Shown: one piece after another, positions 1 through 8,812 of the stretch
Position numbering within the stretch: the first letter of the stretch is position 1
Layout: every line of letters starts with the position of its first letter
Source of the DNA: Bacteroidales bacterium
Lineage (GTDB): Bacteria; Bacteroidota; Bacteroidia; Bacteroidales; UBA932
Length of the DNA stretch: 64,000 nucleotides
Direction of reading: 5' to 3'
Assembly: GCA_024691765.1 (NCBI GenBank)
Contig: JAILNI010000035.1
Span: forward strand, 1-64,000
Position numbers and translations under genes: made by a program
Notes under the pieces: generated by a model
The model's database searches: none
Told to the model about the DNA's origin: nothing
The model's input: the letters and a program-made list of their open reading frames with translations, nothing else

Positions 1-1
1 G

Positions 2-169
2 GGGAAGGTGTTTTCACGGGATCAGCTGCTGTCGGCCGTTTGGCCTGACGATGTCATTGTCACACCCCGCACGGTGGATGTAAACATTACCCGCATCCGC
101 AAGAAAATCGGTCCTTATGGAGATGCTCTTGTCGCCAAGGCGGGGTTCGGGTATTCTTTTCAGGAATAA
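2..169 (+). CDS. Response regulator, C-terminal winged-helix domain (partial, 5' end outside window)
   Basis: The frame beginning at base 2 is open from the window edge to a TAA at 167-169 and encodes the last 55 residues of an OmpR/PhoB-type response regulator. The visible part matches the trans_reg_C winged helix: a segment like FSRDQLL, the recognition-helix stretch RTVDVNITRIRKKI, and the closing beta hairpin ending GFGYSF. Such proteins are phosphorylated by a sensor histidine kinase and bind direct-repeat DNA. The receiver domain and any partner kinase lie outside the window, so the signal cannot be guessed. It converges on mnmE with 13 bp between the stop codons. Confidence 0.85.
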   Translation, partial: GKVFSRDQLLSAVWPDDVIVTPRTVDVNITRIRKKIGPYGDALVAKAGFGYSFQE

Positions 170-182
170 CTCCAAATCAATA

Positions 183-1676
183 CTATTTTCCGATGCAGAA
201 CCGGCTGAATATATTCTTGAGCAGATCTTCCGTGGTTACGGCCCCGAAGATGCTTCCCAGTTCAGCTATCGCATCGCGCAGGTCCTGGGCTATCAAGTCA
301 GTGGGAGATTTGCGGTCGAGGCCTATGGATACCTGCCTGAGGGAATCCAGGGCGCGCTCGAGCGCTTCGTAATGGCGAAGGTTGGTTACCAGCGAAGCAC
401 CGTTCCAGTCGGCCAGGCCGGCTGACGCCACAAGGCGTTCTTTCAGCATATCCAGCCCCTCTCCGGTACGTGCGGAAACGTCCAGCACCTCAAGCCCTTC
501 CGGCACCGGCACATCCTTGGATTCCAGATACTCCGAGAGTTTTCCAGCCAGAGCCTCGGGATCCAGTTCATAAGTGCCGAATGCCGGATACTTGAGTTCA
601 AAGCAATTGTACGACCTGTCCATTTTGGGGAACTCTTCCGGAGCTATGGCGTCGTAACTGTCGACCTTGTTGCGCAGCACAATCAGTTTCTTGTCGCCGC
701 CGGCAAGCCTTGCGGCGATGGCCGCGAAACTCTTCTGCACGTCGGGCAGGGGAGCGCAGCCGTCAAGCACTGCGACAACCGTCTGCGCCTTGGCTATGCT
801 GGCATACGAACGGTCTATGCCAATCTTCTCTATGCGGTCGCTGCTCTCACGCAGGCCCGCTGTATCAATGAAGCGGAACAGGATGCCGCCCAGCGTCACC
901 GTCTCTTCTATGGTGTCGCGGGTGGTTCCGGGAACATCGGATACTATCGCCCTGTCTTCGCCTACGAGAGCGTTCAGAAGGGTGCTTTTTCCTGCGTTGA
1001 CAGCTCCCACGATAGCGACCGGCACACCGTTGCGGATTGCATTGCCGGTACGGAAAGAGTCTACAAGCTTCTCCACATGGGCGGTTGCCTTGTCCAGCAG
1101 GCCCTGAAGATGAGCCCTGTCGGCAAACTCCACCTCTTCCTCGCTGAAATCGAGCTCCAGTTCCAGAAGCGACGCAAGTTCGACAAGCCTTTCCCGAAGC
1201 TCCTTCAATTCCGATGAATAGCTGCCTTTCAGCTGGCTTAAAGCCACCTTGTGCGACAGTTCGGAACCTGAGGCGATCAAATCCGCCACCGCCTCGGCCT
1301 GGGAGAGGTCCATCTTGCCGTTTACGAAGGCCCTGCGGGTGAATTCTCCAGCTTCGGCCATGCGTCCACCGGCAGCTACCAGCAGTAGCAGTATCTTCTG
1401 TACGATGTAAGATGAAGCGTGGCACGAAATCTCCACTGAATCCTCTCCAGTATAGGAATGGGGCGCGCGGAAGATGCTTACCAGCACCTCGTCCACTCCG
1501 GGGATGGTGCCGTACTTGAGGGTATATCCTTCTGACGAAAGCGCCGCGCCGGTGTGGAACTGCACAATGCTGTCGGCCAGCCTGAGAGCATCAGGCCCGC
1601 TCACCCTTATGATTGAAATGGCTCCGCCCCCCACCGGAGTGGCAGGGGCGCAGATGGTATCCTCGAAATGCTTCAT
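183..1676 (-). CDS. mnmE: tRNA modification GTPase MnmE
   Basis: MnmE (TrmE) acts with MnmG to install the cmnm5 group on U34 of certain tRNAs in the cytoplasm. The 497-residue protein has the expected layout: N-terminal folate-binding domain starting MKHFEDTICA, a helical domain, and an inserted G domain with P-loop GAVNAGKS (about 224-231), switch region PGTTRDT, DTAG (271-274) and NKVD (336-339). It ends in CIGK, the diagnostic C-terminal motif with the catalytic cysteine. The start ATG at 1676 was chosen because the 25 codons upstream read as promoter DNA and homologues begin at this point. It is divergent from pncB with 52 bp between the start codons. Confidence 0.97.
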   Translation of the reverse strand: MKHFEDTICAPATPVGGGAISIIRVSGPDALRLADSIVQFHTGAALSSEGYTLKYGTIPGVDEVLVSIFRAPHSYTGEDSVEISCHASSYIVQKILLLLVAAGGRMAEAGEFTRRAFVNGKMDLSQAEAVADLIASGSELSHKVALSQLKGSYSSELKELRERLVELASLLELELDFSEEEVEFADRAHLQGLLDKATAHVEKLVDSFRTGNAIRNGVPVAIVGAVNAGKSTLLNALVGEDRAIVSDVPGTTRDTIEETVTLGGILFRFIDTAGLRESSDRIEKIGIDRSYASIAKAQTVVAVLDGCAPLPDVQKSFAAIAARLAGGDKKLIVLRNKVDSYDAIAPEEFPKMDRSYNCFELKYPAFGTYELDPEALAGKLSEYLESKDVPVPEGLEVLDVSARTGEGLDMLKERLVASAGLADWNGASLVTNLRHYEALERALDSLRQVSIGLDRKSPTDLIAQDLRDAIAELGSIFGAVTTEDLLKNIFSRFCIGK

Positions 1677-1700
1677 GAAGCGAATATACGGAAAAATCCG

Positions 1701-1708
1701 TAAATTTG
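1701..1708 (+). promoter_or_regulatory. Putative -7 box for pncB
   Basis: TAAATTTG fits the Bacteroidetes -7 consensus TAnnTTTG and lies 20 nt before the pncB ATG at 1729. No convincing -33 TTTG was found at the usual spacing. Confidence 0.5.
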
Positions 1709-1728
1709 ACGGACCAAACACGCATACC

Positions 1729-2907
1729 ATGATTCTGAGCATACTCGACACCGACCTCTACAAGTTCAGTACGTCCAACGCATATTTCCAGCTTTACCCG
1801 CTTGCCGAGGGTACCTTCAAGTTCAACGACAGGGCCGCCGAAGTGTACGACGGCGCCTTCCTCGCCGAATTGAAGGCCGAAATCGCCCGGCTCTGCGAAC
1901 TGGCCCTCTCGGACGAGGAATTCGAATACGTGACCGGCCATGTGAGGTATATACACCGGAACTACTGGGAGTGGCTGAGGGGCTTCCGCTTCCAGCCGGA
2001 AAAGGTAGAAGTTAGCCTTGACGAAGGAGGACATCTGCAGATGGAAGTGACCGATTTCCTCTACAGGGTAACCCTTTATGAAGTGCCGCTGCTGGCGATA
2101 GTGGCCGAACTGAGGAACAGGGTGAGGGGAGTCCGGGCCGATAAGGCCAAAGCACTTGAGTTGCTGGACGCCAAGATGGATTTTGCCAACGAAAATGCTC
2201 TGCCTTTCAGCGAGTTCGGCACCCGTAGGCGCTTCTCCTCGGAGCTTCACGAAGCCGTGGTGGCAGAAATCAAGGCAAGGTGCCCCAGGTACTGCGCCGG
2301 CACCTCAAACGTACATTTCGCACGCCTGTACGGCATGACCCCGATAGGAACCTTTCCGCACGAATGGGTAATGTTTCACAGCGGCGTATTCGGTTATAAG
2401 AGAGCCAATTATCTGTCTCTGGAAGACTGGATCAAGGTCTACGACGGAGCCCTTGGCACCGCCCTCATCGACACCTTCACCACAAATAGTTTCCTTCGCA
2501 CCCTCACGCTCAAACAGGCGAAGCTCCTCGACGGATTTCGCCAGGACTCGGGCGACGAAAGGGTAGTGGGCGATGCAATCATAGCAAGACTGGAGGAATT
2601 CGGAATAGACCCGAAGGAAAAGATCCTGGTGTTCTCCAACGCCCTTGATTTCCCGAGATACAAGAAGGTAATGGACTATTTCCGCGGACGCATAAGGGTG
2701 AGCGCCGGAATCGGGACGAATCTCACCTGCGACCCGGGAATCGAAGGTTACAGGCCGGCCAATATCGTAATGAAGCTTTCCCGCTGCCGCATGAGTGCCA
2801 AGGACCCGTGGGAAAAGGTGATAAAGATTTCCGACGATGCGGGCAAGCACATGGGCGAGAGCAAGGAATTCGAAATTGCATCGCACGAGCTCCATTTGGA
2901 CGAATAA
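1729..2907 (+). CDS. pncB: Nicotinate phosphoribosyltransferase
   Basis: This 392-residue protein matches NAPRTase, which joins nicotinate to PRPP to make nicotinate mononucleotide in the Preiss-Handler NAD salvage pathway. The N-terminus MILSILDTDLYKFS and the motif GTFPHEW, whose His211 corresponds to the autophosphorylated histidine of the bacterial enzymes, are both clear. Length is typical of the bacterial PncB class. A longer frame reaches back into mnmE, but ATG 1729 lies just after a -7 box and gives the family-standard N-terminus. It is divergent from mnmE and followed by rho, which has its own promoter. Confidence 0.95.
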   Translation: MILSILDTDLYKFSTSNAYFQLYPLAEGTFKFNDRAAEVYDGAFLAELKAEIARLCELALSDEEFEYVTGHVRYIHRNYWEWLRGFRFQPEKVEVSLDEGGHLQMEVTDFLYRVTLYEVPLLAIVAELRNRVRGVRADKAKALELLDAKMDFANENALPFSEFGTRRRFSSELHEAVVAEIKARCPRYCAGTSNVHFARLYGMTPIGTFPHEWVMFHSGVFGYKRANYLSLEDWIKVYDGALGTALIDTFTTNSFLRTLTLKQAKLLDGFRQDSGDERVVGDAIIARLEEFGIDPKEKILVFSNALDFPRYKKVMDYFRGRIRVSAGIGTNLTCDPGIEGYRPANIVMKLSRCRMSAKDPWEKVIKISDDAGKHMGESKEFEIASHELHLDE

Positions 2908-2909
2908 GG

Positions 2910-2941
2910 CTTGCACGCTTGAACTTTTTTGTTTATCTTTG
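2910..2941 (+). promoter_or_regulatory. rho promoter (-33 CTTG, -7 TATCTTTG)
   Basis: The -7 box TATCTTTG is at 2934-2941, with CTTG at 2910-2913 giving a 20-bp spacer. Transcription is expected to start 4-8 nt downstream, giving a leader of about 45-50 nt. Confidence 0.65.
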
Positions 2942-2942
2942 C

Positions 2943-2976
2943 AGCGCTTCCGGTTCCGGAGGCGCTTCACTTTTTT
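2943..2976 (+). promoter_or_regulatory. Hairpin plus T-tract at the start of the rho leader
   Basis: Bases 2943-2966 form an almost perfect 11-bp stem (one G-U pair) with a minimal loop, followed after four bases by six T residues at 2971-2976. It lies at the predicted 5' end of the rho mRNA, 19 nt before the ATG. It could be a leader attenuator or a 5' stabilising hairpin; the sequence alone does not decide. Confidence 0.45.
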
Positions 2977-2994
2977 CAATTTAACATATTCTCC

Positions 2995-4710
2995 ATGCCA
3001 CACAGCCTTTTTGAGCTGAGCAAGATGTCAAGGGAAAACCTCGAGACTATTGCCAATGAACACGAAATAAAGAAAATCAAATCTCTCGACAACGAGAACC
3101 TCGCATACGCCATACTGGATGCCGAGGCTGCGGCCGAGGCGAAGAAGGCTCCAGCCGACAAGCCGAAGGCACGCAGGGGCCGTCCACGCAAGGAAGCGGC
3201 CGAGCCTGCAAAACAGGCGTCCAAGCCGGCGGAACCCGTAAAGGCCGAGAAGGCCGCGGAAGCCCCTGCAAAGCAGGAAGAGGCCCCGGCTGCCGCCCCC
3301 GCCAAGAAGCGCGGCCGTCCGAAGAAGAACGCCGCCGAACCGGTGGAGGCCCCCAAGGCAGAGGCCGCACAGCCTGAGGCTCCTGTCACTGAAAAGCACA
3401 AGGGCCACGACAGGCAGAAGGTCCACGAGGCCGCCCGTCAGCAGCTCGACGAGGCCCGCGACGAATACCTCCGTCCGCGTCAGCCCCAGAACCAGCAGAA
3501 CAACCAGAACGGCCAGAACCAGCAGCCTAAGCAGCCTAAACCCAAGGTTCCCGAATTCGAGGGCACCGTGGTCGCCACTGGCGTGCTGGAAATCATGCCC
3601 GACGGCTACGGCTTCCTCCGCAGTTCCGACTACAACTACCTGAACTCCCCGGACGACATCTACGTCGCCCAGCAGCAGATAAAGCAGAACGCGCTCAAGA
3701 ACGGCGACACCGTCACCGGCGAAATCCGTCCTCCGCGCGAAGGCGACAAGTACTTCCCGCTCGTTAAGATTACCATGGTGAACGGACGCAAGCCCGAGTT
3801 CATCCGCGACCGCGTTCCCTTCGACTTCCTTACCCCTCTCTTCCCGGACCAGAAGTTCAATCTCACCGGGAACGGCCATGCCGCCGATCCGTCGTGCCGC
3901 ATAGTGGACATGTTCTCGCCCATAGGCAAGGGCCAGCGCGGCCTCATAGTTTCCCAGCCCAAGACGGGTAAGACCATGCTGCTCAAGAGCATAGCCAACG
4001 CCATCGCGGACAACCATCCCGAGGTTTACGAAATCGTCCTCCTCATCGACGAACGTCCCGAAGAGGTTACCGACATGCAGCGCAGCGTGAAGGCCGAGGT
4101 TGTGGCCAGCACCTTCGACGAACCGGCCGACCACCACGTAAAGGTCGCCAACATGGTGCTCGAGAAAGCCCGCCGCCTGGTCGAATGCGGCCACGACGTA
4201 GTTATCCTCCTCGACTCCATCACCCGCCTCGCTCGCGCCTACAACACCGTGCAGCCGGCATCCGGCAAGGTTCTCACCGGCGGTGTCGACGCGAACGCCC
4301 TCCAGAAGCCCAAACGCTTCTTCGGTGCCGCACGAAACATCGAAGGCGGAGGTTCGCTCACTATCCTTGCCACCGCACTTACCGAAACCGGAAGCAAGAT
4401 GGACGACGTCATCTTCGAGGAATTCAAGGGCACGGGCAACATGGAGCTCCAGCTGGACCGCAACCTCTCCAACAGGCGCGTCTTCCCGGCCGTGAACGTG
4501 ATCCTATCCGGCACCCGCCGCGACGACCTTCTCCTCCCGCGCGAGAAGGCCCAGAGGATATGGATACTGCGCAAGCTGCTCGCCGACATGAACCCGCTGG
4601 AGGCCATGAACTTCATGCTTCAGCTCATGGACGAGTACAAGACCAACGAAGACCTGCTTGACAACATGAGCAAGGTTTCCCCGCGCGACGCACGTCACTA
4701 CGACTATTAG
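2995..4710 (+). CDS. rho: Transcription termination factor Rho with long disordered insert
   Basis: Rho is the hexameric RNA-dependent ATPase that terminates transcription. The 571-residue protein begins with a Rho_N helical domain (about 1-45), then has about 150 residues of low-complexity Ala/Pro/Lys/Glu sequence with two AT-hook-like motifs (RRGRPRK and KRGRPKK) and a Gln/Asn-rich tract ([14 protein letters not shown]). The cold-shock RNA-binding domain follows, then the ATPase core with P-loop QPKTGKT (about 320-328), [13 protein letters not shown] and [13 protein letters not shown]. The insert makes it much longer than the roughly 419-residue E. coli protein. Such inserts are known in Bacteroidetes; in Bacteroides thetaiotaomicron the disordered region has been linked to condensate formation. 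The start ATG 2995 follows the promoter. Confidence 0.97.
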   Translation: MPHSLFELSKMSRENLETIANEHEIKKIKSLDNENLAYAILDAEAAAEAKKAPADKPKARRGRPRKEAAEPAKQASKPAEPVKAEKAAEAPAKQEEAPAAAPAKKRGRPKKNAAEPVEAPKAEAAQPEAPVTEKHKGHDRQKVHEAARQQLDEARDEYLRPRQPQNQQNNQNGQNQQPKQPKPKVPEFEGTVVATGVLEIMPDGYGFLRSSDYNYLNSPDDIYVAQQQIKQNALKNGDTVTGEIRPPREGDKYFPLVKITMVNGRKPEFIRDRVPFDFLTPLFPDQKFNLTGNGHAADPSCRIVDMFSPIGKGQRGLIVSQPKTGKTMLLKSIANAIADNHPEVYEIVLLIDERPEEVTDMQRSVKAEVVASTFDEPADHHVKVANMVLEKARRLVECGHDVVILLDSITRLARAYNTVQPASGKVLTGGVDANALQKPKRFFGAARNIEGGGSLTILATALTETGSKMDDVIFEEFKGTGNMELQLDRNLSNRRVFPAVNVILSGTRRDDLLLPREKAQRIWILRKLLADMNPLEAMNFMLQLMDEYKTNEDLLDNMSKVSPRDARHYDY

Positions 4711-4726
4711 CGGCGAAATACAGCTA

Positions 4727-4758
4727 TTAAAAACTCCGGTTGACGCCGGAGTTTTTTT
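4727..4758. terminator. Bidirectional intrinsic terminator between rho and lptD
   Basis: A perfect 7-bp stem (ACTCCGG / CCGGAGT, 4733-4739 and 4746-4752, 6-nt loop) is preceded by A residues and followed by seven T residues, so it can terminate rho on the plus strand and lptD on the minus strand. Confidence 0.85.
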
Positions 4759-7489
4759 AATTGTCCCAGTAGCTGGAACTCTTGCGGAAGCGCAGCAGGT
4801 CGGCCAGGGCGCTGGCGTTGGCCCGGATGAGGAAGTTGTAGCTCTTCCACTGTCCGAGCGGCACCCAGGACACGCTCATATTGAAACAGTGCAGGTCGTA
4901 AGTGGCGCTGAGCTGCGTGGTGGTAATCTTCCGCGCCTCGATATCGAAGCCCGAATTCGCGTTGATGCTCATCCTCGGCGTGAGCTTTATGTTACCCGAA
5001 AGGGAAACCGTCTGGGTAATGTTGTTCTTCGGCTCCAGAAGGGCCTTGGTGCTGTTGTACACCATGCTGTGCGAATAACTGAAGGAGTAGCTGAAATTCA
5101 GGCTCCAGGGCACGTTGGGATTGGTATAGTACAGCCACCCGCCGGGAATGTATTCTCCGGTTACGGGATGATAGTAGATTCTCTGGTAATAGTCGGCAGG
5201 GGAGCCTGTCGCGCCTCCGCCGGCCTCGCTACGGCCGTCGTTGCCCTTCATGGCGCCCTTTCCGGAAAGCGAATACGACATCGAAGCCGAAGCATTGGTG
5301 AAGCGGGCGAGTCCCTGGCCGGCCTCGAAGGCGTAGCAATTGTACTTCTTGCCCTTCTCGTCGATGGCATACGGATCGAAGTTGGCGCTTGCGCTCAGGC
5401 TTACCTTTCCGAAGAGGGAAGTGCTCATGCTCATGGAGATGCCGCTCATTTTCAGCGAGTCCGCAAGGAAGTTATAACCGCTGCGTATGCTCAGCTGGTC
5501 TATCAGCTTGACCTTCTTGCTGCCCTTTCCGGTAGTGTCCGCAAAGTCACGCATCTTGGCCTCGAGGTTGTTGCCTATGCTCCACGACATGGTAGCGCTC
5601 CGTCCTTTGCCCGGAGGCGAGTTGGTCTGGCCCGAGTAGATGTTGTACTCATACTCCATATCCTTGCCCGCGGCGTTGGTATAATAGAGGGTACGGTAAC
5701 CGTTGGCGGCAGTGCCTTTTTCCGGACTCAGCGACAGCGAAAGGGAAGGCGAAATGACGTGCCTGATGGCCTGTAGCCGGTGGTATTTGCCGAAATTGAA
5801 CATACCGTAGATACGGGTGCTCATGGAAATGCCGCCGCTGTAGTTCTGGGTTATGCCGAAGTGAGAGAACTGCGAACTCAGCTTGCTCTCCACCTTGTCT
5901 GTCACGGGGTTGTAGTAGTAATCGTTGGTACGGAAGAACCAGTTCTGGCCGTAACTGATCGAAGGCGAGAAGTTCAGGTACTTCAGCAGGGTGAAGCTCG
6001 GCAGGCCTATGCTGAAGTTGTGCGACATGCCGTTCTGGAACTTGTCGGTAAATCCCTCCTTGCCAAACTCCGAAGCCTTGAAGCTTATCTTGTTCTGCAG
6101 GGCCGTGTTGTAACCGAAGGATATCTTTTCATAGAAACGCTCCTTGCCCACCCTGTGCTTGCGCTTGAAGGGATAGAAGGTGGACACGCTGAAGTTGAGC
6201 GAGGGGAGCGTGAAGGTGTAGGACGAGTCCCTGGAGTTCTGGGAATGCAGGGCGTTGATGCTCAGGTTGGCCTTTCCCCCGAAGTTGTGCGACCAGCTGA
6301 TGGAGGACGATATCTGGTTCTGCAGGGCCTCGGACACGGAACGGGAGTTGTAACGGCTGTTCGAGGGGCTGGAGAAGTTCACCGAAGCGCTGAAACTGGT
6401 TCCGGGATGCGCCTTCGAATCCTGCTGGTGGCTCCAGCGCACGCCGAAGTTCTTGCTCTGGGTGAAGTCGGCGCTGCCCTTTTCCCCGGTACGGTCGTCG
6501 GAATAATTCAGGGAGAAGTTGCCGCCGAATTTGTAATTGACTTTATACCTGGAGTTTATGTCGACGGCCCAGGATCCGAGGGAATAGAGGTCGCCGGTAA
6601 CGGACAGGTCGAAATAGTCGCCGAACACGAAGTACATTCCGAGATCTTTCATATAGAAGCCTCGGGCCGTTTCCTCACCGAAGGAAGGCATCAGCAGGCC
6701 CGTCGCCCTCTTGGGCCTCTGCGGCACGAAGCCGAAGGGGAGATAAAGGGGGATGTTGACGTCCTCGATCACCATGTGAGCCGGACCGAAAACTATCTTC
6801 CTGGAGGGCTTAGTGACCACCTTTGCATTGTAGAGCTTGAGGTAGTAGTGGGGCTCCTCGGCATCGCAGACGGTGTATTTTCCGCCCATTATGTTGATGG
6901 ACTCGTCCGGCATCATCTTTATGCTTTCGCCCCTGAGGATGCCGTCGTCCTCGTTGGTGACCATGTTGGTAATGCGGGCCTTCTTGGAGTTGAAGTTGTA
7001 GCGCAGGTCCTGCATCTCGTAGGTCTTGTTGCCCTGGGTCATGACCGGACGTCCCTTCCATTCCCCGGAGAGGGTATCGTACACTCCGTATGCGTGCACC
7101 GTGCCCGTGGCCATGTCGTATTCCATCCTCTCCGCACTGAGCTTCATGTCGGTGTAAGTGACGGTTACGTCGCCGTAGTAGTACAGCAGGCGCTTTCCTC
7201 CGGAAAAGACTTCCACCACGGAGTCGCGTGCCGTAGAGAATGCCGGAGCGGCTATGGAACTCTCTTTCATGAGCGCCGCCGAATCGGCCCTGAAAATGGA
7301 GTCCGCCCTGTGAACCGAGTCGCGACGGGCGAGTTCAAGGGAATCAGGCGCTATGACCTTTTTTTCGGCCACCTGGGTTGCGAACGCACCGGGATCGCGC
7401 CTTCTCGGGCGCTGGCCGGATGCACAGACGGTGAAGAGGCACAGAAGCGCCACCGCCGTCAGAAGGTATGGATATTTCCCCGTTCGCAA
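4757..7489 (-). CDS. lptD: LptD-like outer-membrane LPS assembly protein
   Basis: The 910-residue protein has a signal peptide (about 1-25), a Ser/Asp/Arg-rich linker, an OstA/LptA-like jelly-roll region (about 90-250, with strands such as RLLYYYGDVTVTYTDMKLSAE and the motif DILRGES-type repeats) and a long C-terminal beta-barrel with alternating aromatic strands. This is the organisation of LptD, which inserts lipopolysaccharide into the outer leaflet. The motif LYLPFGFVPQRPKRATGLLMP is typical of Bacteroidetes members. The barrel is divergent enough that the exact substrate is assigned by family only. It is divergent from the amidase gene, with overlapping promoters in the 41-bp gap. Confidence 0.85.
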   Translation of the reverse strand: MRTGKYPYLLTAVALLCLFTVCASGQRPRRRDPGAFATQVAEKKVIAPDSLELARRDSVHRADSIFRADSAALMKESSIAAPAFSTARDSVVEVFSGGKRLLYYYGDVTVTYTDMKLSAERMEYDMATGTVHAYGVYDTLSGEWKGRPVMTQGNKTYEMQDLRYNFNSKKARITNMVTNEDDGILRGESIKMMPDESINIMGGKYTVCDAEEPHYYLKLYNAKVVTKPSRKIVFGPAHMVIEDVNIPLYLPFGFVPQRPKRATGLLMPSFGEETARGFYMKDLGMYFVFGDYFDLSVTGDLYSLGSWAVDINSRYKVNYKFGGNFSLNYSDDRTGEKGSADFTQSKNFGVRWSHQQDSKAHPGTSFSASVNFSSPSNSRYNSRSVSEALQNQISSSISWSHNFGGKANLSINALHSQNSRDSSYTFTLPSLNFSVSTFYPFKRKHRVGKERFYEKISFGYNTALQNKISFKASEFGKEGFTDKFQNGMSHNFSIGLPSFTLLKYLNFSPSISYGQNWFFRTNDYYYNPVTDKVESKLSSQFSHFGITQNYSGGISMSTRIYGMFNFGKYHRLQAIRHVISPSLSLSLSPEKGTAANGYRTLYYTNAAGKDMEYEYNIYSGQTNSPPGKGRSATMSWSIGNNLEAKMRDFADTTGKGSKKVKLIDQLSIRSGYNFLADSLKMSGISMSMSTSLFGKVSLSASANFDPYAIDEKGKKYNCYAFEAGQGLARFTNASASMSYSLSGKGAMKGNDGRSEAGGGATGSPADYYQRIYYHPVTGEYIPGGWLYYTNPNVPWSLNFSYSFSYSHSMVYNSTKALLEPKNNITQTVSLSGNIKLTPRMSINANSGFDIEARKITTTQLSATYDLHCFNMSVSWVPLGQWKSYNFLIRANASALADLLRFRKSSSYWDN

Positions 7490-7497
7490 TTATTTGT

Positions 7498-7543
7498 TAT
7501 ATTTGCAAAGTACAAATGTAAGTTTTTTTTGTGAAACACGCAA
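7498..7543. promoter_or_regulatory. Back-to-back promoters for the amidase (+) and lptD (-)
   Basis: On the plus strand TATATTTG (7498-7505) precedes the GTG at 7531. On the minus strand TACATTTG (7520-7513) precedes the lptD ATG at 7489; its -33 ATTG-like box falls at about 7544-7541, 20 bp away and inside the amidase coding sequence. The two -7 boxes are separated by only 7 bp. Confidence 0.55.
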
Positions 7544-8688
7544 TCGGCATTATTCTGACCCTGCTTTTTTCGGTGCTTCACGCGCCGGCGCAGGAGAGTT
7601 CCCTGAGTCTTTCAACCGTTGTAATAGATGCAGGTCACGGCGGAAAGGATGCAGGCGCGGTGAGCAAAGACAAACGTACCTTCGAAAAGAACCTTGTTCT
7701 CGATATAGCGAACCGTCTTTCGGACCGCATACGCAACGAGTATCCCTCGGTCAAAGTGGTCCAGACACGAAGCACCGACGAATTCATAGAACTCCGCGAA
7801 AGGGCCGCCATAGCCAACAGGGCGGGCGCGAACCTCTTCATTTCCGTACATGTGAACTCGAACCGGAACACTGCCCCCAACGGCTTTTCCGTCCACATAC
7901 TCGGCCAGTCGTCCGACAAGGACCGCGACCTTTTCGCCTACAACATGGACGTGGTTCGCCGCGAGAACTCCGTAATACTGCTCGAAGACGACTACAAGAC
8001 CAACTATCAGGGCTTCAATCCGTCAGACCCCGAATCGTACATCTTCATGCAGCTCATGCAGAACGCCTACCTGGAGCAGAGCCTTCTGTTCGCCAGCATG
8101 GTGTCACAGCATCTCGAAGGCGGCCCGATCAGGGCTAACCGCGGCATCAGCCAGAATCCCTTCTACGTGCTCTGGAAGACGGCAATGCCGTCGGTGCTCG
8201 TGGAACTCGGCTTCATCTCCAATTCGGAGGACCTTTCGCAGCTCCGCCAGGAAAAGTGCCGCGCACAGCTTGCCGACCGTCTCTTCGACGCCTTTGCGGA
8301 ATACAAGCAGCAGTACGACCGCAGCCTGAACACCGGAAAAGCTGAAGAGAAGCCGGCGCCCGAAACGAAAGCCGTTCCCGAAGAGAAGGCTGAAGCCCCC
8401 CGGACTGCTCCGAAAGAACCCGAAGCTCCCGCCGCTGTCGCCCAGACTCCGTCCGACGTCCTCTACGGAACGCAGATTTTCGCCACTTCCCGCATGCTTC
8501 CGGATAACGATTCCCGCTTCCTTGGCTGGAAGCCGGTAGTGATTCAGCTGGGCTCCCTGTATAAGTATATAATAGGCGTCAGCGCTTCGCCGGACGAGGC
8601 CCGCAGGAACAACGTCGCCATCAAGGCCGAGTACCCGGGAAGCTTCATGGTGAGCATATCAGACGGAAGCACAACCCGCTTCAAATAA
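7531..8688 (+). CDS. N-acetylmuramoyl-L-alanine amidase (Amidase_3)
   Basis: The 385-residue exported protein cleaves the bond between MurNAc and the peptide stem of peptidoglycan, as in cell separation. It has a signal peptide ending APAQE, the zinc motif IDAGHGGKD (His36), FEKN (Glu52), SVHVNSN (His107) and the catalytic region VELGFISN. After about residue 265 comes a Pro/Glu/Ala-rich linker and a C-terminal stretch beginning VIQLGSLYKYI that resembles a SPOR-like peptidoglycan-binding fold, though I am unsure of that. The start is GTG at 7531; no upstream alternative fits the promoter and the signal peptide begins there. Confidence 0.92.
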   Translation: MKHAIGIILTLLFSVLHAPAQESSLSLSTVVIDAGHGGKDAGAVSKDKRTFEKNLVLDIANRLSDRIRNEYPSVKVVQTRSTDEFIELRERAAIANRAGANLFISVHVNSNRNTAPNGFSVHILGQSSDKDRDLFAYNMDVVRRENSVILLEDDYKTNYQGFNPSDPESYIFMQLMQNAYLEQSLLFASMVSQHLEGGPIRANRGISQNPFYVLWKTAMPSVLVELGFISNSEDLSQLRQEKCRAQLADRLFDAFAEYKQQYDRSLNTGKAEEKPAPETKAVPEEKAEAPRTAPKEPEAPAAVAQTPSDVLYGTQIFATSRMLPDNDSRFLGWKPVVIQLGSLYKYIIGVSASPDEARRNNVAIKAEYPGSFMVSISDGSTTRFK

Positions 8689-8743
8689 AAGGGTTAGGAG
8701 CAGGCTCCGAAAATAATTGAAAAATATTCACCTCAGGGTGTAC

Positions 8744-8782
8744 AAAATCGCTGGAATTGTAATACTTTTGCAGCGATTTTTT
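8744..8782 (+). promoter_or_regulatory. Overlapping terminator-like inverted repeat and promoter
   Basis: Perfect 10-bp arms (8744-8753 and 8771-8780) flank a 17-nt loop that holds a -7 box, TACTTTTG (8763-8770), and the right arm runs into six T residues (8777-8782). Read from upstream it can terminate the amidase transcript; as DNA it is the core promoter of the next gene. Confidence 0.5.
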
Positions 8783-8812
8783 AAGAGCCATCTCAACCAT
8801 CTTTTATGCGGA

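Noticed and set aside
117..425. 102-codon plus-strand frame at the start of the window
   Set aside because: It overlaps the response-regulator tail in another frame and the mnmE 3' end on the opposite strand, and shows no family features.
3028..4194. 388-codon frame antisense to rho
   Set aside because: Leu/Gly/Val-rich shadow of the Ala/Lys/Glu-rich rho coding sequence, with no motif or start signal.
5780..7534. 584-codon open frame antisense to lptD (and a 295-codon one at 4889-5776)
   Set aside because: These are shadows of the high-GC codon pattern of lptD. They lack family motifs, and lptD itself has a signal peptide, OstA region and promoter.
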